Source: Anolis sagrei (Eukaryota; Chordata; Lepidosauria; Squamata; Anolidae). Taken from it: DNA of 64,000 nt. Positions within the stretch are counted from its first letter, which is position 1. The number at the start of each line of letters is the position of its first letter. The stretch lies in contig NC_090027.1 of the NCBI RefSeq assembly GCF_037176765.1, positions 6,127,930 to 6,191,929 on the forward strand, written 5' to 3'. The notes under the pieces were generated by a model. That model saw only the letters and a program-made list of their open reading frames with translations. It searched no databases and was not told the DNA's origin. The translations under genes were made by a program, and so were the position numbers. Positions 10,343 to 21,994 of this stretch are shown here, piece after piece.

Positions 10343-10665
10343 TACTGTCAACCTTAAAAACTCTGGCATAGACACTGAAAGCTGGGAAGCCCTGGCCCTT
10401 GAGTGCTCCAGCTGGAGGTCAGCTGTGACCAGCAGTGCTGCAGAATTTGAGGAGGCACGAATGGAGGGCGAAAGGGAGAAGTGTGCCAAGAGCAAGGCGC
10501 GTCAAGCCAACCCTGACCGAGTCCGCCTTCCACCTGGAAACCAATGCCTTCACTGCGGAAGAAGATGCAGAGCAAGAATAGAGCTCCACAGCCACATACG
10601 GACCCACAAGAATATTGGAAGACAATCATCCTTGGAAGGCGAGGGATCGCCTAAGTAAGTAAGTG
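10343..10665 (+). mobile_element. LINE 3' fragment with C2H2-like finger
   Basis: Encodes [37 protein letters not shown] and the finger CLHCGRRCRARIELHSHIRTH-like, then the GGGATCGCCTAAGTAAGTAA tail. Strongly 5' truncated. Confidence 0.8.
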
Positions 10666-11103
10666 GTGCACAACTAGGGTTGCCATACTTCTGATTTGCC
10701 TAAGTTTCCCTGGATTCTAGGTACAAGGAGCTTTCATTAAAGATTTCCCCTGACCCACTTTCTGTGGACTGGGAGCAATGAAACTTGGCACAGTGATGAG
10801 TCCTTCTCTCCATGGGTGCCACCTTGGGACACACACTTCTCCCATCTTTTTAAGCAACTGTAAACACTGTTGCATCGTAGAGCAGGAACAGGACCCTCTA
10901 ATAATTAATTACACCACATCTTGAATGAAGGAAGAGACCTTTTTATCTGAAGAATAGCTGGAGCCAATAAAAGAGAAGAATATAAAATAAGCAGAAGTCC
11001 AAAAGCAAAAAGCCAAATAAATCAGCAACATAAGCAGTGTCCAAACAAAGGAATAATAACAATGTCCCAAAGCTTGCAGAAATAATCCAAATGCAGTATG
11101 CCG

Positions 11104-12395
11104 TCGCACGCTGGGCCTGTGCATATGACTGTAGACAGGACATAACTTCTGTCTCCCCAATAGGACGCCAGGGCTGCCTCAGATTGAAGGCCCTTGGACC
11201 TCCCCAAAACAGAGTCTTTAGATTGCTTAAAGGTTCAACAAAGTTCTTTATTGATGAAAACAAACAGGTACTTTAAAGCTTTCTTAACAGTCTATTGGCT
11301 CTTGCAATCTTGTTCACTGGGAACAGGCACTATCTTCATAACTGTATATTAACATCAGACTGGCAACAAAGATCCGTTGCCTAGTCAAAGCCATGGTATT
11401 CCCTGTAGTAACCTACGGATGTGAGAGCTGGACCTAAGGGAAGGCTGAACGAAGGAAGAGAGGCGCTTTTGAGCTGTGGTGCTGGAGGAAAGTTCTGAGA
11501 GTGCCTTGGACTGTGAGAAGATCCAACCAGTCCATCCTCCAGGAAATAAAGCCCGGCTGCTCACTGGAGGGAAGGATACTAGAGACCAAGTTGAAGTCCT
11601 TTGGCCACATCATGAGGAGACAGCAAAGCCTAGAGAAGACAATGATGCTGGGGAAAGTGGAAGGCAAAAGGAAGAGGGGCCGACCAAGGGCAAGATGGAC
11701 GGATGGCATCCTTGAAGTGACTGGACTGACCTTGAAGGAGCTGGGGGTGGTGATGGCCGACAGGGAGCTCTGGCGTGGGCTGGTCCATGAGGTCACGAAG
11801 AGTCGGAGATGACTGAACGAATGAACAACAATATTAACTAATGGGGAAATCCTTAACTTCTAATCTGGGCAGTCTCTGCTTGCCTCTGTTGGCGAGGAGC
11901 CCCTGCACCCGGTACCAACTGTGTCTGGCTTCTGCGAGCGACCCTTACCAAGCAGAGCTTTGTAGACTTCCAGGGGAAAAGAAGGAGTTCAGGTTTCAGT
12001 GAAAGGAGCTGTAAGGCTGCAAAATCCTCAGCCAAGCTGTGGGGCCTTTTCTCCCTGGCCAAGCTGTAGGGCTGTATGATCCTCGGCCAAGCTGTAGGCT
12101 GTATATCTCCCCGGCCAAGCCATAGAATACAAAGCTTTCTACAGGAGCTCTTGGTATTATGTCCTGCATGGAAAGCTGCTCTGTGTGGACTGAACCCAAA
12201 AAGGCTCCTATTCCCTCCAAAAACCCAAAAAGGGGGCGGGACCAGGGAACCTAACTATAATTGACAGGCGGCTTGCCCTATGACTGCAGCCAAAAGAAGC
12301 CACCTATCTGCAGAGTCCCTGAAACTTAGGACTATAACAAACATTCAGTGCAAAGCAAACAAAATTGGAGCTCCTGGTACAGCTGGACCTGCACA
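11104..12395 (-). mobile_element. Solo LTR fossil, interrupted by a BovB fragment
   Basis: Reverse-strand relative of the LTR at 17959-18731 (shared CAGCTGTACCAGGAGCTCC and GGGACTCTGCAGATAGGTGG stretches). TGCCG occurs at both borders (11099-11103 and 12396-12400), a 5-bp target duplication. AATAAA lies near 11250. A BovB piece occupies 11354-11830. It has diverged visibly from its relative, so it is old. Confidence 0.7.
11354..11830 (+). mobile_element. BovB (RTE) LINE 3' end
   Basis: Encodes [40 protein letters not shown] and [20 protein letters not shown], then GTCGGAGATGACTGAACGAA and an ACA tail. It is flanked by perfect 8-bp duplications ATATTAAC (11346-11353, 11831-11838). Confidence 0.93.
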
Positions 12396-13009
12396 TGCCG
12401 TGAATAACCAAAAGCCTTCAAAAGAAAACCATGAACAGACTAGCCACTGCTAATCCACTTGAAAAGTCATGAATCCTTAGAGACGAGGCCACATGAAACA
12501 AGAATATCCAGGAGACTTGAGCTTGATTCCAAATGATGCCTGGTCTAAAGAAAATTCTTTAAGAGCTCAATTTAAGTCCCAAAAACTGGTTTCTACTCCC
12601 CCAGGTTTTGGCCTTAACTGCTCAATTTTTTCTGACCTGTGTAAACATTAGGCCTCTCGACGGTTCTGGCTGATTTCCAGACGGTGACTGGTTTTTTCTA
12701 TCTCCTTATTAACTGCAGCAAGTGTGAAACTATCTTGCAAACTCAAGCTTGGAGAAGGGAGTGAACTTTTTTCCCTGGCTGTGACAGGAACTTTCTCATG
12801 AGAACTTAGCCTTTCCCCTGACCCTTCTCGATCAGAGTCTGCAGGAACCTTATTGTCCAAAGTGTCTCCATTTTGCACTTCATCCTCATCGATCACATCA
12901 GGTTTGCTATCCAAGTCAGACCCAGAAACATTAGAACACAATCACAGATTCAGGCTCAAACACAGGCTGAGTCCCAACAAACACCTCGCTTGTAAAAGTC
13001 AACAGATTG

Positions 13010-13790
13010 CTCCAAAAGTCATGTCGTGACTTTAGAAATCAGAGTCTTATCATCTGAGAAATGCTTGCCCTTCATTGTAGGAAAGAGGTGGAAGTCCGAT
13101 GATGCGAAGTCGGGTGGATAAGGGGGTTGCGGTAGGATTACAAAGCCGGAGGAGCATGCTTCTTCCATTTGGTCAACAGGTGAGTTGTGAACTAGTGCAC
13201 TGTCTTGCAGAAGGAGAACAACTTTGATGAGCATGCCGCATCTCTTGGTTGTGATAATCTTCTGTAATTTCCGGACTATGCCCCAGTGATCATGGGACCC
13301 TTTGCTAGGAAATCCATCAATCCTACTCCGTGCTAGTCCCAAAATCCTGTGAGCATGACCTTGCCTGCCGAGAGTTGGGCACGTGCCTTCTTCTGAGGCA
13401 GTGAGTCAGGATGCTTCCATTGCATTGACTGGACTTTAGGATCAGAGTGATGGGCCCAGCTTTCATCCTGTGTGATCAGCCTGTTGAAAAGGTCCTCCTG
13501 GTTTCCATGGCACATCATTGTCGTTACAGCCTGAGAGCATCCGACTTGTTCCTGCTTCTGGAAAGTTGCGAGCAGCCGGGGGACCCAGCAAGTGGATACT
13601 TTATGCATGTGAAGATGGTCTTAGGTGATTTTTTCCATGGACTCTACACTAATTTTGACATTTTGGGCCAGGTGCTGAATGGTTACGTGGCAATTTTACA
13701 AAATGGCAAGCTCTGCTTGCTGGATGGTGTGTTCATCAAGAGCAGAGTGAAGTCATCCTGGAATTGGAGCTGTTTCCACTGAAGTCCGAC
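13010..13790 (-). pseudogene. Mariner (Tc1/mariner) transposase remnant
   Basis: Minus-strand frames give MHKVSTCWVPRLLATFQKQ, FNRLITQDESWAHHSDPKVQ, SMQWKHPDSLPQKKARAQLS, then, in a second frame, VVLLLQDSALVHNS and ILPQPPYPPDFASSDFHLFP. These match the mariner order WVPRLL..DETW..MQWKHP..HHDNARPH..PPYSPDLAPSD with D,D34D positions. A frame change near 13335 and stops in the N-terminal part disable it. Terminal inverted repeats were not identified. Confidence 0.88.
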
Positions 13791-14006
13791 CACATTTGAT
13801 TTTTTTTTTAAATAGTCTTTATTGGTTTTCAAAATTTAGAAAGAATACAGATATCACGAATATGGACAAATATAGACAAAACACTGAGCTACATCTGGGA
13901 CTACAAATCCTAGTTAAAATACCCCAATGAGAGGTACCCGCATGGCAGACATCTGAATCGATTTGTCTTAATCTATTGTGTTCTCTTCTCTCTTCTTTGA
14001 TTTTTT

Positions 14007-15960
14007 TTATCGTGTCAAGCAACCAGACAATTGTATTACATTTCTAACAGATCAAAACAAACAAACAAACAAACAGACAAAACACAAAATCTGCAAGCTT
14101 GGTAGTTGATTAAATGTCAAGATACAGCTTGGTGCATGTGGCAGGGCTTAGGGTGCATTGCAGCAGGTGGTCATGGGTTTGCTCTTCTCCACACTCACAT
14201 GTCGTGGATTCCACTTTGTGGTCCCATTTCTTGAGATTACCTCTGCGTCCTATGGGACCAGAGTGCAGTCTGTTCAGTGCCTTCCAAGTCATTAAGTTTT
14301 ATTGAATACAGCGAAAGAGGGGGAATATAATCAAGAAGATAGTAAAGTAGGAAATTGGTAGTGATAGGAGACTAAATACAAGTGAACAATTAGAAAAATA
14401 TGTGCAAGAGAGAGAAAAAAAGAAAAAATATATCCAAAAATACCGAAAAAAATTCCAAAAAGAGGGGGACTTCCTTCTGATTCTGTCCGTATATGTTCTA
14501 TTTAGTGTCTAATATTATATATTTCTTCTTTCCAGTTTGTTGTTATCTCAGTTCCATTAAATAATTTTGTACCCAATTTTGTACCCAAGTCGCCCAGTTT
14601 TCTGTATGCCCAGGGGGGAGTCTCTCATTTGGTATCAGCCATTGATTGAGGTTCTGGGTTTGAGCCTGCCACTTTTGGACTCTCGCTTGCTGGGGTGTTC
14701 CAGCGAGTGTCTCTGTAGATCTAAGAAAACTATTTTTTTATTTAAGTCGTTGACGTGCTGGCTGATACCCAAACAAGGGTTGAGCTGGGGATGTTACTGC
14801 CTTGGTCCTTCCACTATTGGCTGCTCCTTCCCGGCGGATGCCAGGTGGTGCAATACCGGCTAAGCAGTGTAATTTCTCCAGTGGTGTAGGGCGCAGACAC
14901 CCTGTGATAATGCGGCATGTCTCATTAAGAGCCACATCCACTGTTTTAGCGTGTTGAGATGTGTTCCACACTGGGCATGCATACTCAGCAGCAGAGTAGC
15001 ATAGCGCAAGGGCAGATGTCTTCACTGTGTCTTGTTGTGATCCCCAGGTTATGCTAGTCCACTTTCGTATAGAATCATAGAATCAAAGAGTTGGAAGAGA
15101 CCTCATGGGCCATCCAGTCCAACCCCCTTCTGCCAAGAAGCAGGAATATTGCATTCAAATCACCCCTGACAAATGGCCATCCAGCCTCTGCTTAAAAGCT
15201 TCCAAAGAAGGAGCCTCCACCACACTCCGGGGCAGAGAGTTCCACTGCTGAACGGCTCTCACAGTCAGGAAGTTCTTCCTCATGTTCAGATGGAATCTCC
15301 TCTCTTGTAGTTTGAAGCCATTGTTCCGCGTCCTAGTCTCCAAGGAAGCAGAAAACAAGCTTGCTCCCTCCTCCCTGTGGCTTCCTCTCACATATTTATA
15401 CATGGCTATCATGTCTCCTCTCATCCTTCTCTTCTTCAGGCTAAACATGCCCAGCTCCTTAAGCCGCTCCTCATAGGGCTTGTTCTCCAGACCCTTCATC
15501 ATTTTAGTCACCCTCCTCTGGACACATTCCAGCTTGTCAATATCTCTCTTGAATTGTGGTGCCCAGAATTGGATACAATATTCCAGATGTGGTCTAACCA
15601 AAGCAGAATAGAGGGGTGATATTGTTTCCAGAGCCCACCTTTTGCTTGATATTCAGGCAGTGCTTCTTGTAGGTCAGAACACGGTCCAAAGTGACTCCCA
15701 GGTATTTGGGTGCGCTGCAATGCTCCAGTGGGATTCCTTCCCAGGTAATAATCCTCAGAGCTCAGGATGCTTGTCTGTTCTTAAGGTGAAAGGCACATGT
15801 CTGTGTTTTAGATGGATTAGGGATCAGCTGGTTTTCCCTGTAGTAGGCGGTTAAGGGCACCTAGAGCTTCGGAGAGCTTCTGTTCTACCATCTCAAAGCT
15901 CCCTGCTTGAGCGGTAATGGCACAGTAAAGGTCCATTCTCAAACCTCACTCCACTTCAGC
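14007..15960 (-). mobile_element. LINE (tail donor of the main SINE family), split by a CR1
   Basis: Minus strand: [40 protein letters not shown] and GIAPPGIRREGAANSGRTK. The 3' end is TCTGGTTGCTTGACACGATA. Beyond the CR1 insertion (15064-15640) it resumes at 15641-15960 with AWNMAS-like and leucine-rich reverse-transcriptase pieces that match the plus copy at 42258-43430. Frameshifted. Confidence 0.78.
15064..15640 (-). mobile_element. CR1 LINE 3' end
   Basis: Minus strand encodes [60 protein letters not shown] and [20 protein letters not shown], the end of the CR1 polymerase. It ends in the diagnostic tail GATTCTATGATTCTAT. It is inserted into the LINE above. Confidence 0.95.
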
Positions 15961-15964
15961 ACCT

Positions 15965-16545
15965 GTACAATCAAGACCACTATCAGTTCTGAGCTGTAAA
16001 TTGGCAAGTATCCTATAGAGACTGATATCATTACACATGTGCAGTTTCAGCATCCAGTGACAAATAGAAGTGGGTCAGGGGAAATCTTTAATGAATGCCC
16101 CTCGTATACCATCCATGTCATTATCTGGCCCAAAGCCCATGCTTTTTAAGGATCTAGTCATTGTAGGAGCCACATTATGGAGCAAAATGTCGAGGTACGC
16201 TTCTATGAGATCATTCTATGAAAACAAGTCCATCCTTGCCTTTCAAATGTTGAAAAAGAGAAAGGAAGCTGTGCAAGCAGGAAATATAAGGATCAAATGG
16301 TGAGAAACGCAACAGCAGAGGACAAAATGAGGGAAGTAGGTTGAGGAATTTCGGCTTCCAATCATCTTCGCTGCGGTTGTGAATCTGCATTGAGTTGTCA
16401 ATCATGTCGGCTGACCGCCTTGCATCGTCTTCGTTAAGAACGTTGTGTTCTGTTTTCATTGTATATTTATCATCCATTTAAGCTTTTCTTGAATTATAAA
16501 GTTCTTTACTGGGGACCAATCTGTTTTCATTTTCTTCATCTTTTG
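15965..16545. other. Intergenic, unassigned; possible processed-gene remnant on minus strand
   Basis: At 16275-16540 the minus strand reads MKKMKTDWSPVKNFIIQEKL and, in another frame, NEDDARRSADMIDNSMQIHN. These look more protein-like than random sequence but I recognise no family. Confidence 0.3.
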
Positions 16546-16547
16546 AT

Positions 16548-17262
16548 TCACGCTCTGGTTACATCCCGTATAGACTACTGCAATGCTCTCTTCGTGGGGT
16601 TGCCTTTGAAGACTGCTTGGAAGCTTCAAATGGTCCAACGCTCGGCAGCCAGGATTCTAACAGGAGCGGCACTCAGGGAGCACATGACTCCCTTGTTGCG
16701 CCAGCTCCATTGGCTACCAATCTGCTACCGGGCACAATTCAAAGTGCTGGCATTGGCCTATAAAACCCTAAACGGTTCTGGCCCAACTTACCTGTCCAAA
16801 CGCATCTCCTCCTATGAACCAGTTAGGACATTAAGATCATCTGGCGAGGCCTTGCTCTCACAGGTACGTCTGCTGGGGACGAGAGACAGGACCTTCTCAG
16901 TGGTGGCCTCTCGGCTGTGGAACGCTTTTCCTACAGAAATTAGATTGGCCCCCTCCCTGTTGGCATTTCGGAGGAAAGTGAAGACCTGGTTGTTCGAGCA
17001 GGCATTTGAATAGGCAGTGTAATGAACACAGAAATACAGAACAACGGATGATGAGATTGGATCATGATTTTACTTGAGATGCTAATGAGATAATATATTG
17101 ATGTTTAACTGTTTATTATGTTGTTGTTTAATTGTTTTTTTAACTGCTTTTACATGTCAAGCATTGAATTTTTGCTATTGTTAACCGCTTTGAGTCGCCC
17201 GAGGGCTGAGAAAAGCGGTATATAAATGAAGCAAATAAATAAATAAATAAATAAATAAATTC
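16548..17262 (+). mobile_element. L2-type LINE 3' end
   Basis: Encodes [60 protein letters not shown] and RTFSVVASRLWNAFPTEIR, then the 3' UTR ACCGCTTTGAGTCGCC and an (AAAT)n tail. Open over about 155 codons. Confidence 0.93.
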
Positions 17263-17725
17263 ATGTTAATCAATTGTGTTAATTTTGGGATCGAGCATTA
17301 GAAAATATTAGCCATTTCTGCTTTGGCAGCCACCTCTCCACAGAAGTCAACATTTATTTATTTATTCATTTACCGTATTTATATACTGCCTTTCTGAGCC
17401 CGAAGGCGACTGAAGGTGGTTTACATTGACACTGAAATACAACACCGCCTGAGCTCTGCGAGTGCAGCATTTTTCCGAATGAAGCAGAGAGTGTTTGAAG
17501 ACCAGGACATCCGTAGGGAGACCAAGGCGCTTGTTTATAGAGCTACTGTCCTCCCAACGCTGCTATATGCCTGCGAAACGTGGACTGCCTACAGACATCT
17601 GACTCAACCCCTGGAACGATTCCATTTCTGAAAAATCCTGCAAATTTATTGGGAAGACAAGTGGACAAATGTCAGTATGCTGGAAGACGCAAAGACCACC
17701 AGCACTGAAGTTATGTAACAACACT

Positions 17726-18984
17726 CAGGCCCGTAGCGAGGGGGGGGGGGTTAGGGGTTCAACCCCCCCCCCCCAAATGTTTCAGTTTTTTTTTCAAAAC
17801 CTGGTTTACTCATGAATTTTAACTGGTTAACCAAATCCCCATGTTAAGTCTATGAGATGCAACAAATCAAGAGTCCCTCCAGAACTGCAAGCACTATCTC
17901 AAGCAAATATTGGCAATTTATTCACACTGTCCTTACTTGCAGCAATAGCCGATGTAGTTGTTCTGGTACAGCTGTACCAGGAGCTCCAACTTTGTTTGCT
18001 TTGTATTAAATGTTTGCTTGCAGTCCTAGGTTTCAGGGACTCTGCAGATAGGTGGCTTCTTTGGTTGCAGTCATAGGGCAAGTCACCTGTCCATCATTGT
18101 TAAGTTTTGGTCCCGCCCCTTGCTCAGGGCAATTGGGAAGGGAAGGGAACCATTTTTAGTTAGTCTCAGCAAGGTAAGCTTACGTATAGGATGTGTGCAA
18201 GCTTCCCCTGTACAAAAGCTTCAACCCTTAAGACCTTACGGGGGAGAAAGGTCTTAAGAGTCTCCAAAGAATTTCCAGGAAAACAGCCCTAAAGACCAAA
18301 GAACTCCAGCTGGAGAACATCTACTGCCTTGCTGGTAGGTCCACTTGGCGTTCAAGACGCAGTTTGACCCGGTAGCGGAGCCCACATCAGTAAGGATTAG
18401 ATTACAGTCAGCCTGGGAGAAGTTAAAACGGGGATTTTCCTTTAAAGAAGAAGTTATTGAAGACGGTTGCCTGTCCTTCGTGGGTAAGATTAGGAATTCA
18501 CCAGTTGCCTAAAAGTTTGGAATCATTTGCTTAACTTTACTGAAGACAAGAGAAGTTTCTGTTTGATTGTTCATTAATAAAATACTTTGTTGTACTTCTC
18601 AAGCCATCTAAAGACTGTTTGTGGTGGAAACCTCTGAGAACTTCTCTTTAGGCCCCCTGGCTTCCCGTGGGCAAAGGTTGCACATCCTGTTCTAAAGGCA
18701 ATTATTTACAGGCCCAGCGCACGACAGAACAGTAGTGAAGCAACGAAGTTGGGGGGGGGGGGGGGGTTGGGATGTTGAATGCTCTCATTAAGGAGGCCAG
18801 ACTTGGTGGAGGTGGTTGACAAGGGCGGAGCTGCAGGCTATTGAAGGCTGCTCTGCCCCCTGCTGTGCTCTTTGCTTCAGCGTGAGCTAGGAGGCAGGTT
18901 TCAACTCCCCCGCGAAAATTTCAACCCCCCCCCCCCCCCCGAAATTTCAACCCCTTCTGAAAATTTTTTCTGGCTACGGCCCTG
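17726..18984 (+). mobile_element. Non-autonomous hAT, interrupted by a solo LTR
   Basis: The termini CAGGCCCGTAGCGAG and CTGGCTACGGCCCTG are imperfect inverted repeats. Flanking 8-mers ACAACACT / CCAACGCT match at 6 of 8. The ends carry long C/G runs (TTCAACCCCCCCC). Confidence 0.72.
17959..18731 (+). mobile_element. Solo LTR fossil with 5-bp target duplication
   Basis: 773 bp, beginning TGTTCTGG and ending CAGAACA (7-bp inverted ends), flanked by GTAGT on both sides (17954-17958, 18732-18736). AATAAA near 18575. A relative is at 11104-12395. No internal coding region remains; presumably LTR-LTR recombination removed it. Confidence 0.85.
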
Positions 18985-19294
18985 CCAACGCTATCTACTC
19001 CGCTGGACTGGTCCTTGAGCGCTCTAACTGGAGGTCAGCTATGACCAGCAGTGCTGCAGAATTTGAAGAGGCAAGAATGGAGAGTGAAAGGGAGAAATGT
19101 GCCAAGAGGAAGGCGCGTCCAGGCAATCCTGATTGGGACTGCCTTCCACCTGGAAACCGATGTCCTTACTACAGAAGAACATGCAGATGAAGAATAGGTC
19201 TCCACAGCCAGCTACGAATTCACCACCAAGACACTACACATGGAGGCTATCAACCTAGGACTGCAAGGGATCGCCTAAGTAAGCAAGCAAGAGG

Positions 19295-19875
19295 CAAAGG
19301 AGGGACTTGTAAAAGGAGAGGTTGGCCCATGGTCACAAGGTAAACCTTACAACCAAGCAATGCTTGAACTTGAGTCTACTTGTTTCAAGTCTAGCACTTT
19401 AAATGTTAATCTGGACCAGGTCTCTCAGACCAGCTACAACCACAACAAAGTCATATGGAAGTGGAAACAAAGTGGAAAAAGTGCAACACTTCTGGCTTTC
19501 TACAAATATGCAATTTGAGGATTTGGATTTGAGGAAGTGGAATACGACAACTAAATACAGCAGGCATGATTCATCTTTCCTGTTCTGTTCCTTCTGAGTA
19601 TTAGTGGATTAAAGTAATTTTCTAAAGTGAAAAACATTTAAGGAGGATTTGAGTATCTATGGAAAGATGTATTCTGTTCACCATTCCAGGAAGGACTGAT
19701 GTGGGCCTTTTGCAGAGAAACCATGCTGTGAAAACATTCGATGCACAAGTTGAAACAGAAAGGTGGTGCTAATAAAGATACGTGGCTGTTCTAAAATAGC
19801 AGATTATAGACATACGTCAGTTAACAAAATAACAGACAAATCCCTTTTTATATATATATTTTTTTTACAAGACTC
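19295..19875. other. Intergenic, nothing recognised
   Basis: No gene or named repeat seen. Confidence 0.4.
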
Positions 19876-20030
19876 TGTAATATTCCTGGTGCTGCAGTGG
19901 GTTAAACGGCCGAGCTGCTGAACTTGCTGACCGAAAGGTTGGCATTTTTTAATCTGTAGGAGCAGGGTGAGCTCCCGCTGTTAGGCCCAGCTTCTGCCAA
20001 TGTAGCAGTTTGAAAACATACAAATGTGAG
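19876..20030 (+). mobile_element. SINE fragment, tRNA-like head
   Basis: GGTGCTGCAGTGGGTTAAAC..AGCTGCTGAACTTGCTGACC..AAGGTTGGCA..GCAGTTTGAAAACATACAAA, the head and body of the family seen complete at 41740-42067. Confidence 0.68.
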
Positions 20031-20280
20031 TATTTTTTTTTATTTGTCGTGTCAGAGCAACCAGTCAAATTATTTTACATTTCTAACAGAACAAAGCAAA
20101 CAAACAGACAAAATACAAAACTTGTGAGTTTGATAGTTGGTTAAATGTCCTTTGACCAGTATCTAGCCACTTGGAGTGCTTCCGGTGTTGCTGCAAGGAG
20201 GTCCTCCATTGTGCGTAGCAGGGCTCAGGTTGCATTGCAGCAGGTGGTCAGTGGTTTGCTCCTCTCCACACTCGCATGTC
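20031..20280 (-). mobile_element. LINE 3' end (same family as 14007-15960)
   Basis: The minus-strand 3' end is CTGGTTGCTCTGACACGACA AATA, preceded by the TGCGAGTGTGGAGAGGAGCA and CACCTGCTGCAATGCAACCT region found at 43180-43240. Confidence 0.8.
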
Positions 20281-20671
20281 GAGGATTCGTGCCCGATGGG
20301 CAGCGTGAGCCTGCCAAGGGAGGAGCAGCACCTCGCGAGGTGCTCTACACACGAGTAGGCCACGCGGAGCAGCTGCCCTCGGCTGGCTCACACTGTCCAT
20401 TCGGCCCGATGGGCAGCGTGAGCCTCCCAAGGGAGGAGCACCACCGTGCAGCCTACTCGCGCATAAAGCACCTCGCGAGGTGCTCTATGCGCGAGTAGGC
20501 TACGCGGAGCAGCTGCCCTTGGCTGGCTCACACTGCCCATTGGGCCTGATGGGCAGCGTGAGCCTGCCAAGGGGGGGCACTGTGGGGGGGGGGCGCTCCT
20601 CCTCTGCGGGCCGGATAAGTGCCCTTGGCGGGCTGGAAGTGGCCCGCGGGCCGTAGTTTGAGGACCCCTGG
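20281..20671. mobile_element. GC-rich hAT-like fragment with internal duplications
   Basis: Ends GGCCCGCGGGCCGTAGTTTG AGGACCCCTG, the inverted form of a common hAT terminus (CAGGGGTCCTCAAAC). The interior repeats GATGGGCAGCGTGAGCCT three times and CACCTCGCGAGGTGCTCTA twice. It appears inserted in the LINE to its left. Confidence 0.55.
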
Positions 20672-20674
20672 TAT

Positions 20675-21985
20675 AAAGAGACAAAGGTGGCTGAAGAAAA
20701 ACATGGAGGTGTGATGTCTCAACCTCCATTTCTGGTTGTCACCATCACACTGTAGAAGATTGGAGTATTTTGCAGGCATATTCTCCTCTCCTTTGCCAAA
20801 CTCTAATTTCTTATACAATTGATCACACTTTGAAGCATGTCATGCTGCTTTTTCTCAATACATAGGCAAGACTTCCTTGTAAATATGCAATATTCTTTAT
20901 TGGTGCAGTTGTACAGCAGTGAGTGTGCCACCCTCTCTGACAAAGCCCATTAAGTCTGCTTTGTAACATTGAATCCGGTCTCTTATGCACGAGGTGAGCT
21001 GGGCTTCACTCAAGACAGCCGACTTCTGTGAAATGCACGAGGTTATACATGGTGAGCTAAGAAAATAGACTTCTTTAACACAGCCCCTTACACCTGTCTG
21101 ATACAAACAAGGTAAGACAAAGAGATACATTGACTCCTTCAGGCCTGAAAATCCACAATGCGTCCTGAGGAGAGAGGTGTGGGTGTCTTGAAAGAAGGCA
21201 CACCTTTAAATAAGGGAAACCTCCCCGCTCCAAACTTGGGTGGAATCACCCCTAGAGAGCATCGTTTACTGTTCTAAGCCAAAAGAATGACACTAATGTG
21301 ACTGAAAGAAGATTGCTCAATACGCTTGGAAAAAGAATGTTAGTTCTGCAAGGGTAAACATATTTGCACTCACAATGGCAGGTGAAAATTCTGCATAAGG
21401 TGGGTTGGAGCTAGCAGTTACGCACTATGACACAGTACAGCGGGGTTTCGAAAATGCAAAGTCTGCACACTTATTGAAGCCAACTGTGCAGATCAATCCA
21501 AGAGTGCAATTTCATAAAGCAGTTCATATAGTTGCATAGGTTGGGGCCTCCTTAACATTCCTCTAGGATATTACTTAACATTAGGTACCCCAGTTGCTTC
21601 TGCAGACCTTGATACACCTATTTGTTGTGCTGACCAAAAAAATCTTCCATAGGAAGGCACCTAACAGGGCAGGTGGGAAGAAGAGTTTGCACATTAGCAG
21701 AACAGAATTCAGGAGTGGCTGAAACATCCATGTATCGAAAAATCAAGGGTCTATTGGACTTCGCTACCCGGGAACATTAATTCTGGAGTGTTTGTTTTTT
21801 GGAGTGTTCATTCTTCCTTTAATGATGCTAGAACTACATGAAGGACAAAAGTAACTGAGCAAGCTGGAGGAACAACAATTCCAATTCTGACTGCAGACTA
21901 TTGAGAATTAGCTATTGCTTAGATTTCCGTTATAGTGTTTTCTATGCTTTCCTAAAAGTAATTCTTTCTGCTGCCATGAATAGTT
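20675..21985. other. Intergenic, unassigned; possible minus-strand transcript end
   Basis: AATAAA on the minus strand near 20898-20893, about 350 bases after TTATTTAAAGG (near 21210, minus strand). This could be an LTR or a transcript end, but neither is supported further. Confidence 0.3.
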
Positions 21986-21994
21986 GGAAATGGG

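Larger units (their letters stand above)
10890..12960 (-). mobile_element. Probable older LTR-type fossil hosting the LTR at 11104-12395
   Basis: Sequences on both sides of the inner LTR (about 10890-11098 and 12400-12960) read on the minus strand as a serine- and acid-rich coding-like stretch followed by a T-rich region, a layout similar to the LTRs at 27047 and 36081. The joining target site TGCCG shows they were once continuous. The family assignment is tentative. Confidence 0.35.
17284..19290 (+). mobile_element. LINE with C2H2-like finger, split by a hAT element
   Basis: The 5' piece (17284-17725) encodes [20 protein letters not shown] and [14 protein letters not shown]. The 3' piece (18985-19290) encodes the SNWRSAMTSSAAEFEEARME-like region, a degraded finger and the GGGATCGCCTAAGTAAG tail. 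An L2-tail-like 70-bp piece lies near 17350-17420. Confidence 0.78.

Noticed and set aside
12648-12941. A 97-residue serine/acid-rich minus-strand frame as a host gene
   Set aside because: No splice context, and its surroundings look like an LTR-type fossil; kept only as part of that element.
20145-20818. Overlapping frames of 90-117 codons in the GC-rich block
   Set aside because: They lie in repeated LINE and hAT sequence, open on both strands because of high GC; no protein family signal.
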